In this document: positions 20,683 to 31,287 of the stretch, piece by piece | How the letters are laid out: each line of letters begins with the position of its first letter | Numbering within the stretch: position 1 is the first letter of the stretch | Source of the DNA: Bufo bufo | Taxonomy: Eukaryota > Chordata > Amphibia > Anura > Bufonidae | Length of the DNA stretch: 64,000 bases | Assembly (NCBI RefSeq): GCF_905171765.1 | Contig: NC_053390.1 | Coordinates: forward strand, 589,212,471-589,276,470 | Direction of reading: 5' to 3' | The notes under the pieces: generated by a model | Databases searched by the model: none | What the model was told of the DNA's origin: nothing | What the model saw: the letters and a program-made list of their open reading frames with translations, nothing else | Program-made: the position numbers and the translations under genes

Positions 20683-22919
20683 TATGACTTTTTGATTGCT
20701 TGCTATTACACTTTTTGTGATGTAAGGTGACAAAAAAAAGCTCTTTTTTTGTCACCTTACATCACAAAAAGTTTAATAGCAAGCAATCAAAAAGTCATAT
20801 GCACCCCAAAATAGTGCCAATAAAACCGTCCTTTCATCCTGCAAAAAATGAACCCCTACTTAAGACAATCGGCTAAAAATAAAAAATATACTGACTCTCA
20901 GACTATGGAGATACAAAAATGTTGTTTTTTTTAAAAAAAAGGATATTATAAAACCTAAATAAATTTTAAAAAGTAGACATATTAGGTATTGCCGCGTCCG
21001 TAAGAATCTGCTCTATAAAATAACACATGACCTAACCCCTCAGATGAACACAGTCAAAAAACAAACAAAAAAACGGTGTACAAAAAGCTATTTTTTACAC
21101 CGTTTTTATTTTTTTGACTGTGTTCATCTGAGGGGTTAGATAATGAGAGCTATAGTTTTTTTGGGGGTTTTTTTTTTGCGCTTTTGTCAGTGGCTAAATA
21201 GAATTAAAATTGGGGAAGGGGATTATAAATTTAGTACTCCATGGAAGTGTGGTACTCCCTGATGCAACCGTCAATGCAGAGGCCTGGATGATTGGGGCAC
21301 ATGTCACAATGAGTGGTGGTGTCCTTCCGTATCCCCCTCCTGTGACACACTCTGCACTTTTTTTGGGACCGTCGCTTTTTTCCAGTATGGGGGGGCAACA
21401 CCTGGAAAGTGTTGGCCAGGGACGATCCGGGCGCCTCCAGTTCCTGAGGTACTCCGGCCTGCTCTTTCCCGGTCAGAAAAGATCAAGGCCTGAGGACTGC
21501 CTCATAGAACTGCAGGAATTTCACGGTGTTGCCAGCGCTTCGGGATAGCACAAAAGAGTTGTACAAGGCAACCTGTACCAAGTAGACAACAACGTTTTTG
21601 TACCATGCCCGGGTTTTGCGCATGACGTTATATGGTTTAAGGACTTGATCAGAGAGATCAACTCCTCCCATATATCGCTTGTAGTTGACGATACAATCGG
21701 GCTTGAGGACCGTTGCCGCGGTGCCTCGCACAGGGACAGGGGTGATGTCGTTACTGTGAATTGTGGACAGTACAAAGACATCCCTCTTGTACTTATATCT
21801 GACCAGTAACAGGTTTCCACTGGTAAGGGCATGGGTCTCACCCCTGGGGATAGGTACCTGGAGGGGGTGTGTAGGGAGGCCGCGTTGATTTTTCTGCACG
21901 GTCCCACAAGTGGACGTGGATCTGGCGGCGAGGGACTGGAACAAGGGGATACTAGTATAAAAGTTATCCACGTACAGGTGGTAACCCTTATCTAGCAGTG
22001 GGTGCATAAGGTCCCACACAAGTTTCCCGCTAACACCCAGAGTGGGGGGACATTCTTGGGGTTCAATACTGGAATCTCGCCCCTCGTACACACAAAACTT
22101 GTAAGTGTACCCTGAGGTACTCTCACAAAGTTTGTACAGCTTCACGCCATACCTCGCCCGCTTAGAGGGAACATACTGGTGGAAAATGAGTCTCCCCTTG
22201 AAAGCAATGAGAAACTCATCAACAGCGACCTCCCTTCCAGGTACATAGGCCTCCATAAATTTGGCCCCGAAGTGATCGATGACCGGCCTGATTTTGTACA
22301 GGTGGTCATAGGCAGGATCACCTCGGGGAGGACATGCTGCATTATCTGCATAATGCAGGCATTTCCGGATGGCCTCAAAACGGGAACGTGTCATGGCCAT
22401 ACAGTAGAGTGGGATCTGGTAGAGGATGTCCCCACTCCAGTACTGCCTGACACTGGGTTTTTTGACTAGGCCCATGTGCAGCACGAGGCCCCAAAATGTC
22501 CTCATCTCGGCTGCACTGACCGGAGTCCAGCCACTGGACCTAGCCAAAAAGGAGCCCGGATGTTGAGCAATGAACTGGTAAGCGAACAAGTTCGTTTGCT
22601 CCACCATCAGATTAACAAAGTGGTCACTGAAAACAAAAAAAAAAAAATTTCATATTCAGTGAAGCCCACTGTGCGAATCTGGATTCCTGATTGGCCAACA
22701 AAATCAGGAATCACGGGCTCAAAATCCTCTGGGGTACACCATGCAAGTTCACCGGTAGGGGGCTCAGGTGGACTTATCTGGTGGGCCGGAAAACTAGTAC
22801 GAGCCCCAGAGCTGCTCATACTAGTGTGAGCCACAGGGTCCCTGGCATGGGGGCCCCCTTGCTCCGCCTGGCGGTGTTTCCGCCGCCTTGGGGGCACATC
22901 ATCATCACTAGATGATGAG

Positions 22920-23752
22920 CTGAAGGTTTGCTGGACCAAGGAAGTCCAGGAGGAATGGACAAATAGAAGGGCGCAGGATCGCAACCAATGGTCAAAAAAA
23001 TGATTTATTCAGAGACAACGCGTTTCGGGGTGCATGACCCCTTTATCAAGTCTACAGGAAAAAATGTATATTAATGATATAAAAAACAAAACAAAAAAAA
23101 CATTATAAAAATAGAGAGTATATCCAAAGTTGAGATTGATTGCATAGGATAGTATATATATACACATATACACACACCTACATATACATATATATAAAAT
23201 AATAAATATACAAATATACACGTACATATAATATAGAAATAATTAATATTCATCATAGATAAATAATGAAACAACAATCAATAAAATTTAATGGTAGCTA
23301 AAAATTGTAGCTAAAAATTAATTATATGTATCTTTAACATTAGCATTAATTTATGCTTGTCACTAACCTAATATTAAGATGATAAAATAAACTTACTAAA
23401 ATGTACACATAATGAATATAAGTGTATACATATAATTAAATAAATGGATCAGTAGGGGGCCCATCACTGTATTGTAGCTAAAAATTTAACATTAGCATAA
23501 TATTTCATAGGTTCATGCAGGCATATTGATGGTGGTGAGTAGTGTACCGGCACTGTAGAGGAGACTATGTTGCAGGACCTAGAACAATCCCTGGAGGGCT
23601 ATAATGAAAGTGAATGCGATAAGCTGAAAAGCTGTACTGGAGGGAAAAAGACAATACCTGGTGGATCACAGAAGAGGCCGTTCGCTCCCCAGCACGTGGG
23701 GCGTCTGGTACGCTGTGAGTTCAAGGCGCGCGCACTTAGCCAGAGTTTAAAT
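22920..23752 (-). mobile_element. PLE-like non-autonomous retrocopy inside transposase coding sequence
   Basis: Bounded by an 11-bp direct repeat TAGATGATGAG (22909-22919 and 23753-23763). The insert falls within the codons for the transposase's Ser/Asp run; removing it with one repeat rejoins the frame. Its minus strand ends with a GAAACGCGTT motif and a tail containing 'GATCCTGCGCCCTTCTATT', features of PLE 3' ends in this type of genome. The middle (23060-23500) is very AT-rich with TA-dinucleotide runs. No coding sequence. Confidence 0.7.
23017..23050 (-). ncRNA. Hammerhead-like motif in PLE-like retrocopy
   Basis: Minus strand: CTTGATAAAG, then a GGGG/CCCC stem II closing a 7-base loop, then GAAACGCGTT. 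Same layout as at 12061-12095 but the first core half is TTGATAA instead of CUGANGA, so it is probably degenerate or a variant. Confidence 0.35.
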
Positions 23753-23876
23753 TAGATGATGAGGAAGACGCGGATGACAAGAGAAAAGTGGGGTCATCCT
23801 CGTCCTCACTGGGGCTCTCAGAGTCGGAGGCAAGCAGGGCGTATGCCTCCTCGGCCGAGAATGTCTTGCGGGCCAT

Positions 23877-24744
23877 AGGGGAGTGTGCGTGTGTGTGTGG
23901 AAAACTTTATTTATTGTGCGTTTGTGTGGGGGCACGGGTGTTCGAGTACTTGCCCTAAACCTAACTGAAAAAAAAACGAAATAAAAAAATAATGATTCAA
24001 ATCAGCGGTCCGAAGCTGATCAGCGGTGGGGTGGGCGATGCACTAACAGTGGCCTGAGGCTTAGAGTGCCGGCCATTGTCAGCGCACGCACACACACAAA
24101 AAAATATATATATTCTTGCACCCCAAAAAATGTGTCGGAGGGGAGGCAAGCTGCAGCACCCCTGGGGGGGTCTAGGGTCACACAGCTGAGTGTACTGTGG
24201 ACCCCAGACACCCGATCAGGGTGAAGCTGAAAAAAAACTTTTTTTCCCCCTAAACTCTCCCTAATCTCCCTGCCTAATCTAAGCTGTCCCTATACCTGTC
24301 CCTAAGTACCTGTGGGGGGGTGCTGGGCATAGATGAGGGGTGCTGGGCTCCACGAGGCTCCTCTCTCCACGCTCCAGGACGCAGTGTGGAGGAGGCAGAG
24401 CTGGGGGAAGTCGACCACCCCTCCAGCCCGTGCAGCCAATCGTAAGCGATCCTGAGAGGTGATGTCACCATTACCTCTCAGGATCAAAGGATGGTGATTG
24501 GTGGTGTATTATCACACCACCGATCACCATCCTATTCCGGGTTATCGGGTCACCAGAGACCCGAATAACCCGGAAACGCAGCAAACCACAGGTCTAAATT
24601 GACCTGCAGTTTGCCGCGATCGCCGAGTCACAGGACCCCCCTCGACATTGTCACAGAGTGCCTGCTGAATGATTTCAGGTACACCCTGTGTCCTTAAGTA
24701 CCGGGATATCAGGGCATACCTGTACGCCCTGTTTCCCCAACAGG
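23877..24744 (-). promoter_or_regulatory. piggyBac-like 5' leader and right terminal region
   Basis: Between the transposase ATG and the right terminus. Has GT/CA-rich stretches (23881-23905, 24086-24099), an A/T palindrome at 24228-24250 and an inverted pair around 'CCTGAGAGGT' / 'ACCTCTCAGG' (24450-24484). It must hold the transposase promoter; no clear TATA box was identified. Confidence 0.4.
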
Positions 24745-24748
24745 TTAA

Positions 24749-25419
24749 AGATAAGAGGGAAAAGGCTGATTTTTTCACTTTTAATTATTTAAAAAAATTA
24801 TTTAAAAAATATTTTCATTTTTAAAGTCCTACTAGGGGATTGTCCTGATTGCTGGTATAACACAATGCATTACCATATGCATTACAGTCTATTATACTTG
24901 TCAGTTTACACTGACAGTGATCCTATTAGACTCTACCTTTGGCAGGATCTAACTGGCATCCACAAAGACCTGGAGGTCAATGATTGGCCTCAAGTCACCA
25001 TAGCAATCATTCACACTCCATAATCGCATGAAATGGTGCCACTGGCTAGGCAGAGGGAGCCCCCCTTGAACCACTTAGATGCCGCTGTCACTATTGAGCA
25101 TGGCATCTAAGGGGGTTAAATTGATGGGATTGGAGCTAGATTTTCACAGCTGACACCTGCTGAGGATGGCAATTGCTTAGCTACTTAGCCCACTCCATCC
25201 ATCTGATGTAACTGTACATGCAGCTGTGGCAAGTCACTCACAGTCTGGACATACAGGTATATTCTCTTGCAGGAATGTTTTAAGTCTGTATATAAAATAC
25301 AGTATAATACACACTATAAACAAAGCATTTTGGTTTGTAGCTTTTTTTAAAAATTTTAAATGCAGTATGCTCTGGGTATGTTGTTTCTTCTGGTATTTTT
25401 TCCATGGGATTTTCTAAAG
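24749..25419. other. No gene recognised; old repeat sequence
   Basis: 'CACTTAGATGCCGCTGTCAC' (25073-25092) and similar motifs suggest debris of TTAA-type elements. No termini or coding sequence supported. Confidence 0.45.
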
Positions 25420-25735
25420 CAGTGGTTCTTAACCTGCATTACATGTGCCCCAAGGGTATGCGCTGTAGGGTGAGGCAGTATGGGGAATGCTAATGCCTCC
25501 CAATATTCATCTATATCATGTTCTGAGGAGGGCAATACAATTGAATGCTACGGTGGTGTACAAAAGCTGATGTCTCCCTGCCCTGCCATACACTCTGATA
25601 GACTACTAGGCCTAAAGTCTATCAGAGGCCGGCACAGGCTGCACAATGACATAAACATCATGCCGAATGCTGGGCTGCAAGCTGCTCAAGAGGTCTGTGT
25701 CCTCAACCGCATCACTGCCCCATGATTAAGAACTG
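25420..25735. mobile_element. hAT-like MITE (CAGTGGTTCTTAACC end)
   Basis: Left end CAGTGGTTCTTAACC is a common hAT terminus; the right side 'GATTAAGAACTGCAG' is its imperfect reverse. No 8-bp duplication is evident. Confidence 0.45.
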
Positions 25736-25864
25736 CAGGGTTCAAAACAGGTAGATTAGACATGCAGAGTTGTTCTACATGGTGTCTTTATATCTCTTTG
25801 ATAAAACCTATGGATTTTATCAAGCAGCTAGAGTTAGATCGCTTTATCTTGAAAACTGTTGGGA

Positions 25865-26860
25865 CTCTCTGGGGGGGTCATTATTATAACTGAGGTTACT
25901 ATAAGGAGGCAATTACTACTACTGGGGAACAATAAGGGGGCAATTAGTACTACTGGGGTCCTAAAAAGGGCCATATTTTTTCTACTGGCACTACAGGGGC
26001 ATTATAAGGGTGCATCCTTTTCTACTGAGGTTACTATATGGAGGCATTTTTTTCTACTTAAGGCACTATAACAGGGTATTAGTACTACTGGGGGGTACTA
26101 TAAGGAGGAATTTTTCTTTCTACTGGCACACATTATGGGAGCTTTATTACTACTGGGGGCACTACAGGCAGGCATTATTACTTTTAGGGCATACTATGGT
26201 GGGTTTCATCATTACTGGGGGGAATCAGTACTACTGGGGGCACTATATGGGGGCATATTTACTACTGTGGCACATTGTGGGAGCTTTAATACTACTTGGA
26301 GAAGTGTGGTGGGCTTTCTAACTACTGAAGGGCACTGTGGTGGACTTTAAAGGGGTTATTTAACCCCTATAATGAGCCCCCGAATGCCCTGGCCCCTCAT
26401 ATAGGTTAGATTTACCCAGCTCCACAGCACCCGCGTTGCTCCTGATCCCTGCTGTGCGGCCTTTATTACTACTGGGGTACTATAGGGGAAATGATTACTA
26501 CTGGGGGCATTGTGGTGGACCTTATTGCTATTAGGGTACTATAAGGAACCTAAGTACTAGCATGGACACTATAGGACCATTATTACTACTTGGGGCATTA
26601 TGGTGGGCTCCGCTACTACTGGGGGGCATTATGGTGGGCTATATTACTACTAGGCGGCCATGGAGAACATTATTACTTCTGGGGCACAATGGGGACATTA
26701 TTAGTACTGGGGACACCATTACTCCTAAGAGCACTATCGGAGAAAATGACTTCAGCTTGGCACAATTATTTGTGGGAGACACTATGTTTACGGCACTTAA
26801 TGTCAGGGGCACCATTTGCTGTGTGCAACTATATGTGAGTGCACTGTGTGGAAATAATTA
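25865..26860 (+). repeat. Degenerate VNTR, ~25-35-bp units
   Basis: Repeats of 'TTACTACTGGGGGCACTATA' with many variants. It is interrupted at about 26342-26460 by unrelated sequence. The Tyr/Trp/Gly-rich open frames over it are repeat translations. Confidence 0.8.
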
Positions 26861-27127
26861 TTGAAGGATGTACTATTTATGTTGTACTAGTATTTTCAGG
26901 GGGACTATCAGTTTCTGCACTATAGTATTGTTGAGCAAAGTGGGCACAGTATTGGGGGTGGTAGGATGTGGTGATGATGGAAAAGTAGGAACCTAAGATG
27001 TCTGCGTGACAAACTGTAGAGATGAGACATGGCTGAAAGATGTGATTATGGTGGTCTGGTTCGAATGGAGAAGAAGAAGAATAAAGAGAACCTCTGTATC
27101 AGGGACATCACTGGATGTAATAGGTAT
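26861..27127. other. No gene recognised
   Basis: Short unique-looking stretch between the VNTR and the next repeat. Confidence 0.5.
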
Positions 27128-27549
27128 TGTGAGGATTTGCTCTGGTAGGCAGGGTAAGCAGACGCAGTACAGATGCAAAACAAGTTTGTAAATCAAAATG
27201 TCAGTGTTTATTCACACACAAAAGGCAAAAGAAAAACGACTCATTACAGTGTTGTTGTTAATTCACACAATGAAAAGTCCATAGAACAGACACGTCACCC
27301 TGCTAGCCATTTTATCCCCGGCAGTCCACAGCAGGCTTTAGGGGGCCTGTTTCCCAGCGTGCAGCCCTCATGCGGCTCTCAACTTTCCAGCACAGCACCA
27401 TGCTTCAGATCCCAAAACAGAGACTCAGCTGCTGAGCCCAGCTGCCTATTTAAAGGACAGCCAGGTTATGCCAAAACACGGACCGGCACTTAAACTCCGG
27501 TCCGGTATTTGATCTCACCTGGCTGGAAATCAGCCCTGCCGCCCATGTT
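27128..27549 (-). repeat. Possible solo LTR, minus orientation
   Basis: Reverse strand ends '...CAGAGCAAATCCTCACA', very like the end of the LTR at 30059-30642 ('AGAGCAAATCCCCACA'), and it has a TTTAAATAGG box (reverse of 27448-27457). The start is uncertain and no duplication was found, perhaps because the MITE at 27558 lies at its edge. Confidence 0.5.
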
Positions 27550-27557
27550 GGGAGTAA

Positions 27558-28479
27558 GGCCTCTTTCAGACTGGCGTTGCGGGAAAAGGTGCGGGTGCAT
27601 TACGGGAACACCCGCGATTTTTCTGCGCGAGTGCAAAACATTGTAATGCGTTTTGCACTCGCGTGAGAAAAATCACGCATGTTTGGTACCCAAACCCGAA
27701 CTTCTTCACAGAAGTTCCAGCTTGGGATTGGTGTTCTGTAGATTGTATTATTTTCCCATATAACATGGTTATAAGAGAAAATAATAGCATTCTGAATACA
27801 GAATGCATAGTAAAATGGTGCTGGAGGGGTTAAAAAAATATTTTTAAAAATGTAACTCACCTTAGTCCACTTGATCGCGCAGCCCGGCATCTCCTTCTGT
27901 CTTCTTTGCTGAATAGGACCTGTGGTGACGTCACTCCGGTCATCACATGATCTATCACATGATCCATCACCATGGTAAAAGATCATGTGATGGATCATGT
28001 GATGACCGGAGTGATGTCACCACAGGTCCTGTTCAGCTGCGCGAGCAAGTGGATTAAGGTGAGTTAAATTATTATTTTATTTTTTTTAACCCCTCCAGCA
28101 CCATTTTACTATGCATTCTGTATTCAGAATGATATTATTTTCCCTTATAACCATGTTATAAGGGAAAATAATAATGATCGTGTCTCCATCCCGATCGTCT
28201 CCTAGCAACCGTGCGTAAAAATCGCACCGCATCCGCACTTGCTTGCGGATGCTTGCGATTTTCACGCAACCCCATTCACTTCTATGGGGCCTGCGTTGAG
28301 TGAAAAACGCAGAATATAGAGCATGCTGCGATTTTCACGCAACGCACAAGTGATGCGTGAAAATCACCGCTCATGTGAACAGTCCCATAGAAATGAATGG
28401 GTCGGTATTCAGTGCGGGTGCAATGCGTTCAACTCACGCATCGCATCCGCGCGGAATACTCGCCCGTGTGAAAGAGGCC
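27558..28479. mobile_element. PIF/Harbinger-like palindromic MITE, TSD TAA
   Basis: Ends GGCCTCTTTCAGACTGGCG and CGCCCGTGTGAAAGAGGCC, flanked by TAA (27555-27557 and 28480-28482). The middle is a palindrome of about 200-base arms centred near 27970: 'GACCTGTGGTGACGTCACTC' pairs with its near-exact reverse at 28008-28030. 922 bp, no transposase. Confidence 0.85.
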
Positions 28480-28482
28480 TAA

Positions 28483-29873
28483 AATACCTGCCTTCCCAAA
28501 CAAAACCCCTTGCTATGTCACAGTATGTAGTGCTGCATTCCTCTGTATGTTTGGTAACATAAAATATCATTTAAAAAGTAATAGTCACCCATCATGGGTC
28601 CTAATCTGGTGTATGGTACCAAAATGCTTATAAAAACACTTGAATCCACTGAATGTTTTAGAGGCATAAAAACACTGCAAATAATAGGCCCTGATTTATC
28701 AAACTAGTTTTGTCTTTGTTTTGGAGTAAATTGTGACTTTTTTGTTGTTTTCAAAGTAAGACATATTTATCAAAGTTATTTCTTGTGCCTGTTACATCAG
28801 TTTCAGAAATCCAGCTATTTTGTGGGTGTTCCTATGAAACACATTGGTTGTTGGCCTTATTTATCATAGAGAAAGTCCCAAAGAATTGTCTCAACTACAC
28901 TCCCCTCCTGACAAGAGGTACCATAGGTGAAAATAAATCAGATGTGATGACGTGCCTGTGATAAATTTAACAAGTTCTGTGCGCTACTTTGATAAATTTG
29001 GTGTACAGACCGTTACCTTTACACAAATAGACAAATGTGAAGACAAACTTCAATTCGTCCTCTGATAATAAATAAGGGCAATACTGCTTGTGAAGGATGC
29101 CTTGCTGGAGGACTAGAAAAGGCAGCATAACAACATTGTGAACTGTACACACAAAAAGGCTCTGTATGGCTGTCACATGTTTTTGACACTTGAGCTATGA
29201 CATGCCCAACTGCCCCATGTGACCCCTGCAGCCTATCACTGGTCTTAATGGTCAGGTGCGGTAGTTGATCATTTCATAACTGCAGTGAGACTGGCACCAT
29301 AACAGGCATTTGTATGAGACAGTGGTGGGGTCCTTTATCTGGACTCAGGTTGCCTTCATAGTGGTCATCACTGGTACACAAGTGGAGGGGGTCAGGCTTG
29401 ATCATGACACTGAAAGGGTCATGTGATCTTTTTGATGTAACAATATGTCAAGGTGACTCACCTACAGTACCTGGTGCATTAAGGAGTTAAAAGAATAGTC
29501 TATAATAGCAAACAAGGTAATTAAAAGATAAATTAACTTACCCTAAAAAAAGGGTGTTCATATTCGCCCTTCCTAATGAATTTTCCCGGCTATCAGATGC
29601 AAAGACAAAACCTACACTGTTCTTTTCCTCAACAACTGGTAAACGTAGTGATAGCATGAATACAGACCCTTTAAAAACAATATTACTCTTACAATGGGGT
29701 TTCACTTGTGCCATTGTACCATGTGCTCCAGCATCAGAGGTTTGTGGGTTTGAACTGGAACCATTGTGTTCAATGGCCGTTAATGTTTCCACTGCTTCAT
29801 GTATCCTGCATCGGTTACTTGTGGTGTGAACTGTGCCAATGTGTCTGTATTGCGTGAGTTAATCATTCCTTAT
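28483..29873. other. No gene recognised
   Basis: Contains a loose inverted pair 'TGATTTATCAAACTAG' (28691) and 'TACTTTGATAAATTTGG' (28985), probably an old MITE. A 91-codon frame at 29554-29829 is not recognisable. Confidence 0.5.
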
Positions 29874-30058
29874 TAGTGTTGAGCGAGCATGCTCGGCCGA
29901 ACACCACGTGTGCTCGAGCGTGATGCTCGAGTCAGTGTATTTAAATCTAATTTAGCCTCTATTTCTATGCAGAAGATCGCTGTACAGTGAGGGAATCCCT
30001 CAGTGTGAGTCTGCGGCTTAGGAGTCCCTGCTCTGACTCCATATATAGCTATGTCCAT

Positions 30059-30642
30059 TGTAGGAAGGCGCAGGGGGCCGTCATTGATGGAAGGTATGTG
30101 TCACCGAGATTCCTGGCCTCGGTGAGGTAAGAGCCGGTAGTTTTAAGTGTCAGCGGCAGCTAGTACTGGTTGACACTGTTTGTTATTAGTGTGGCTGTAA
30201 AGCCGATCCGGCTCTTACTGGGAGTAGCCAAAGTGCTGGGTGGGTGGCTGCTCCCCACGCTCCAGGGCGGGTCTTTATTGGTCTATATAAAACCCAGCCG
30301 GCAGTCTCAGCTGGGTGTGGATTATCCTCCATCTGACAGTGGAGCGCTGTCAGTCTCTATGTGTTTTGGAACTGAGAACTTGTGCTGTGCTAAAGGGCTG
30401 AGAGACGCCTGCTGGGAAACAGGCCCCAAAGCCTGCTGTGGACTGCGGGTGGAAAAACTGCTGACCAGGTGAAGGCTTTTGTTCTGTGGACTTTTTATGG
30501 TGTGAACAAACACCAAGACTGCAAACTGTTACTTTTTATTTTTCCCTATGTGTGAATAAAACACTGAACTATTTAAGTTAAAGACTTTGTGGTTGCCTCT
30601 GTACTACGTCTGCTAGCCTGTCTACCAGAGCAAATCCCCACA
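30059..30642 (+). repeat. Solo LTR (retrovirus-like), TSD CCAT
   Basis: Starts TGTAGGAAGG, ends AATCCCCACA, flanked by CCAT (30055-30058 and 30643-30646). Has a TATA box TCTATATAAAA (30282-30292) and an AATAAA signal (30555-30560), so the transcription direction is plus. The 4-bp duplication suggests a retrovirus-like rather than a Gypsy integrase. Confidence 0.88.
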
Positions 30643-30689
30643 CCATATATGGAGTCAGTGTATTAAAATTTAATTTAGCCTCTATTTCA

Positions 30690-30745
30690 GAAAAGTTTCA
30701 AGGCAAGGCACTTAACCACTCAGCTATAATAGCTGCATAGCTAGT
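30690..30745 (-). other. Partial tRNA-like module
   Basis: Minus strand has a box A-like TAGCTGAGTGG but no box B; it mirrors the plus-strand module at 30848. Confidence 0.35.
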
Positions 30746-30847
30746 TACTTAAAAATATAATAATATGAGACTTGTACTGTACTGTACTTCTACTGAGATC
30801 TATACAGTAGAAGTCTCTTTTTTTTTTTTTAGCAACTGGCTATGCAG

Positions 30848-30920
30848 CTATATAGTGTAGTGGTTAGAGTTCTGGGCTATGTTGCAGAAGCTGTGAGTTC
30901 AAATCCAGTCACAAACTTTT
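30848..30920 (+). other. tRNA-like module (boxes A and B)
   Basis: TAGTGTAGTGG (30853-30863) as box A and GAGTTCAAATCC (30895-30906) as box B, 31 bases apart. No matching acceptor stem, so likely a tRNA-derived SINE head captured in the hAT element. Confidence 0.5.
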
Positions 30921-31287
30921 TCAGAAATAGAGGTTAAATTAGATTTATATATTTAGTATTTTTTTTTTTGTAATTGTAAAAAATGGCACAAAATAAATGT
31001 GTAATTACTGGGGGAAAAAAGAGACTTCTACTGTATAGGAATACTTACTAGTTAGCTATATATGGAGTCAGAGCAGGGACTCCTAAGCTGAACTAGAGTC
31101 CCGACACCCTCCACTCTTCAGAGCAGGGGGTGCCTGGGGTTCTCCCATTGACTTCCATTGTGCTCGGTGCTCTGTAGAACACCCGAGCATCGCAAAGTGT
31201 TCTACTCGAGCACCCCAGCACACAAGCACTTTGGTGCTCGCTCAACACTATTCCCTATATATTACCTGAGTACTGTGTCAGTATATA

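Larger units (their letters stand above)
18838..21110. repeat. Large palindrome interrupted by a Tc1 element
   Basis: 18838-19120 plus 20683-20740 is the reverse complement of 20742-21110: pairs include 'GGGACTCATTTTTTGCGGGA' with its diverged reverse near 20850 and the 'GATTGCTTGCTATTA' block on either side of 20741. The axis is near 20741. The second family copy has the same units as direct repeats (62430-64000). Confidence 0.8.
21231..23876 (-). pseudogene. piggyBac-like transposase, split by an insertion and frameshifts
   Basis: The reading starts at ATG 23876, with an acidic, Ser-rich N-terminus (23876-23753). It is cut by the 833-bp insertion at 22920-23752 and resumes at 22919 with the rest of the Ser/Asp run and a basic PPRRRK segment. 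A 13-base T run (minus strand, about 22626-22638) shifts the frame into the 374-codon frame 22607-21483, which holds the DDE_Tnp_1_7 core: D130 (VDEF), D214 (YVDNFY) and D317 or D320 (GGVDLSD). A further shift near 21485 leads to the C-terminal cysteine-rich zinc domain encoded at about 21233-21360 (C-x2-C, H, C-x2-C, C, C, H pattern), stop TAA at 21231-21233. All three catalytic aspartates are present. The enzyme acts in the nucleus and cuts at TTAA. Confidence 0.92.
15270..24744 (-). mobile_element. piggyBac-like transposon, about 9.5 kb with nested insertions
   Basis: Left end TTAA|CCCCTTAAGGACCGGG (TTAA 15266-15269); right end ...GTTTCCCCAACAGG|TTAA (24745-24748). It encloses a minus-strand piggyBac transposase (21231-23876) and a long non-coding left half built of duplicated and inverted blocks. 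The same left half occurs at 61417-64000. Removing four recognisable insertions (15302-16697, 17186-17412, 19121-20682, 22920-23752) leaves about 5.4 kb. The right terminus matches the left only partly, so its boundary is less certain. Confidence 0.7.
29874..31250. mobile_element. hAT-type non-autonomous element, 8-bp TSD
   Basis: Ends TAGTGTTGAGCGAGCATGC and GGTGCTCGCTCAACACTA. Flanks TTCCTTAT (29866-29873) and TTCCCTAT (31251-31258) match in 7 of 8 positions, the hAT duplication length. Termini resemble those of the autonomous-looking hAT at 41130 (TAGAGTTGAGCGAACA). Contains an LTR insertion (30059-30642) and tRNA-like modules in opposite orientations. Confidence 0.85.

Noticed and set aside
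22600..22640. Intron 3' splice site in the piggyBac transposase (T-run followed by CAG)
   Set aside because: The codons on both sides are continuous with the family protein if the T-run length changed by one, so slippage is simpler.
26010..26350. Tyr/Trp/Gly-rich frames of 71-103 codons
   Set aside because: Explained by the VNTR consensus; no domain.
30170..30472. 100-codon frame as a host or LTR-encoded protein
   Set aside because: It spans the TATA box and R region of a solo LTR; no homology recognised.
30848..30920. Functional tRNA gene
   Set aside because: Boxes A and B are present but acceptor and anticodon stems do not pair convincingly.
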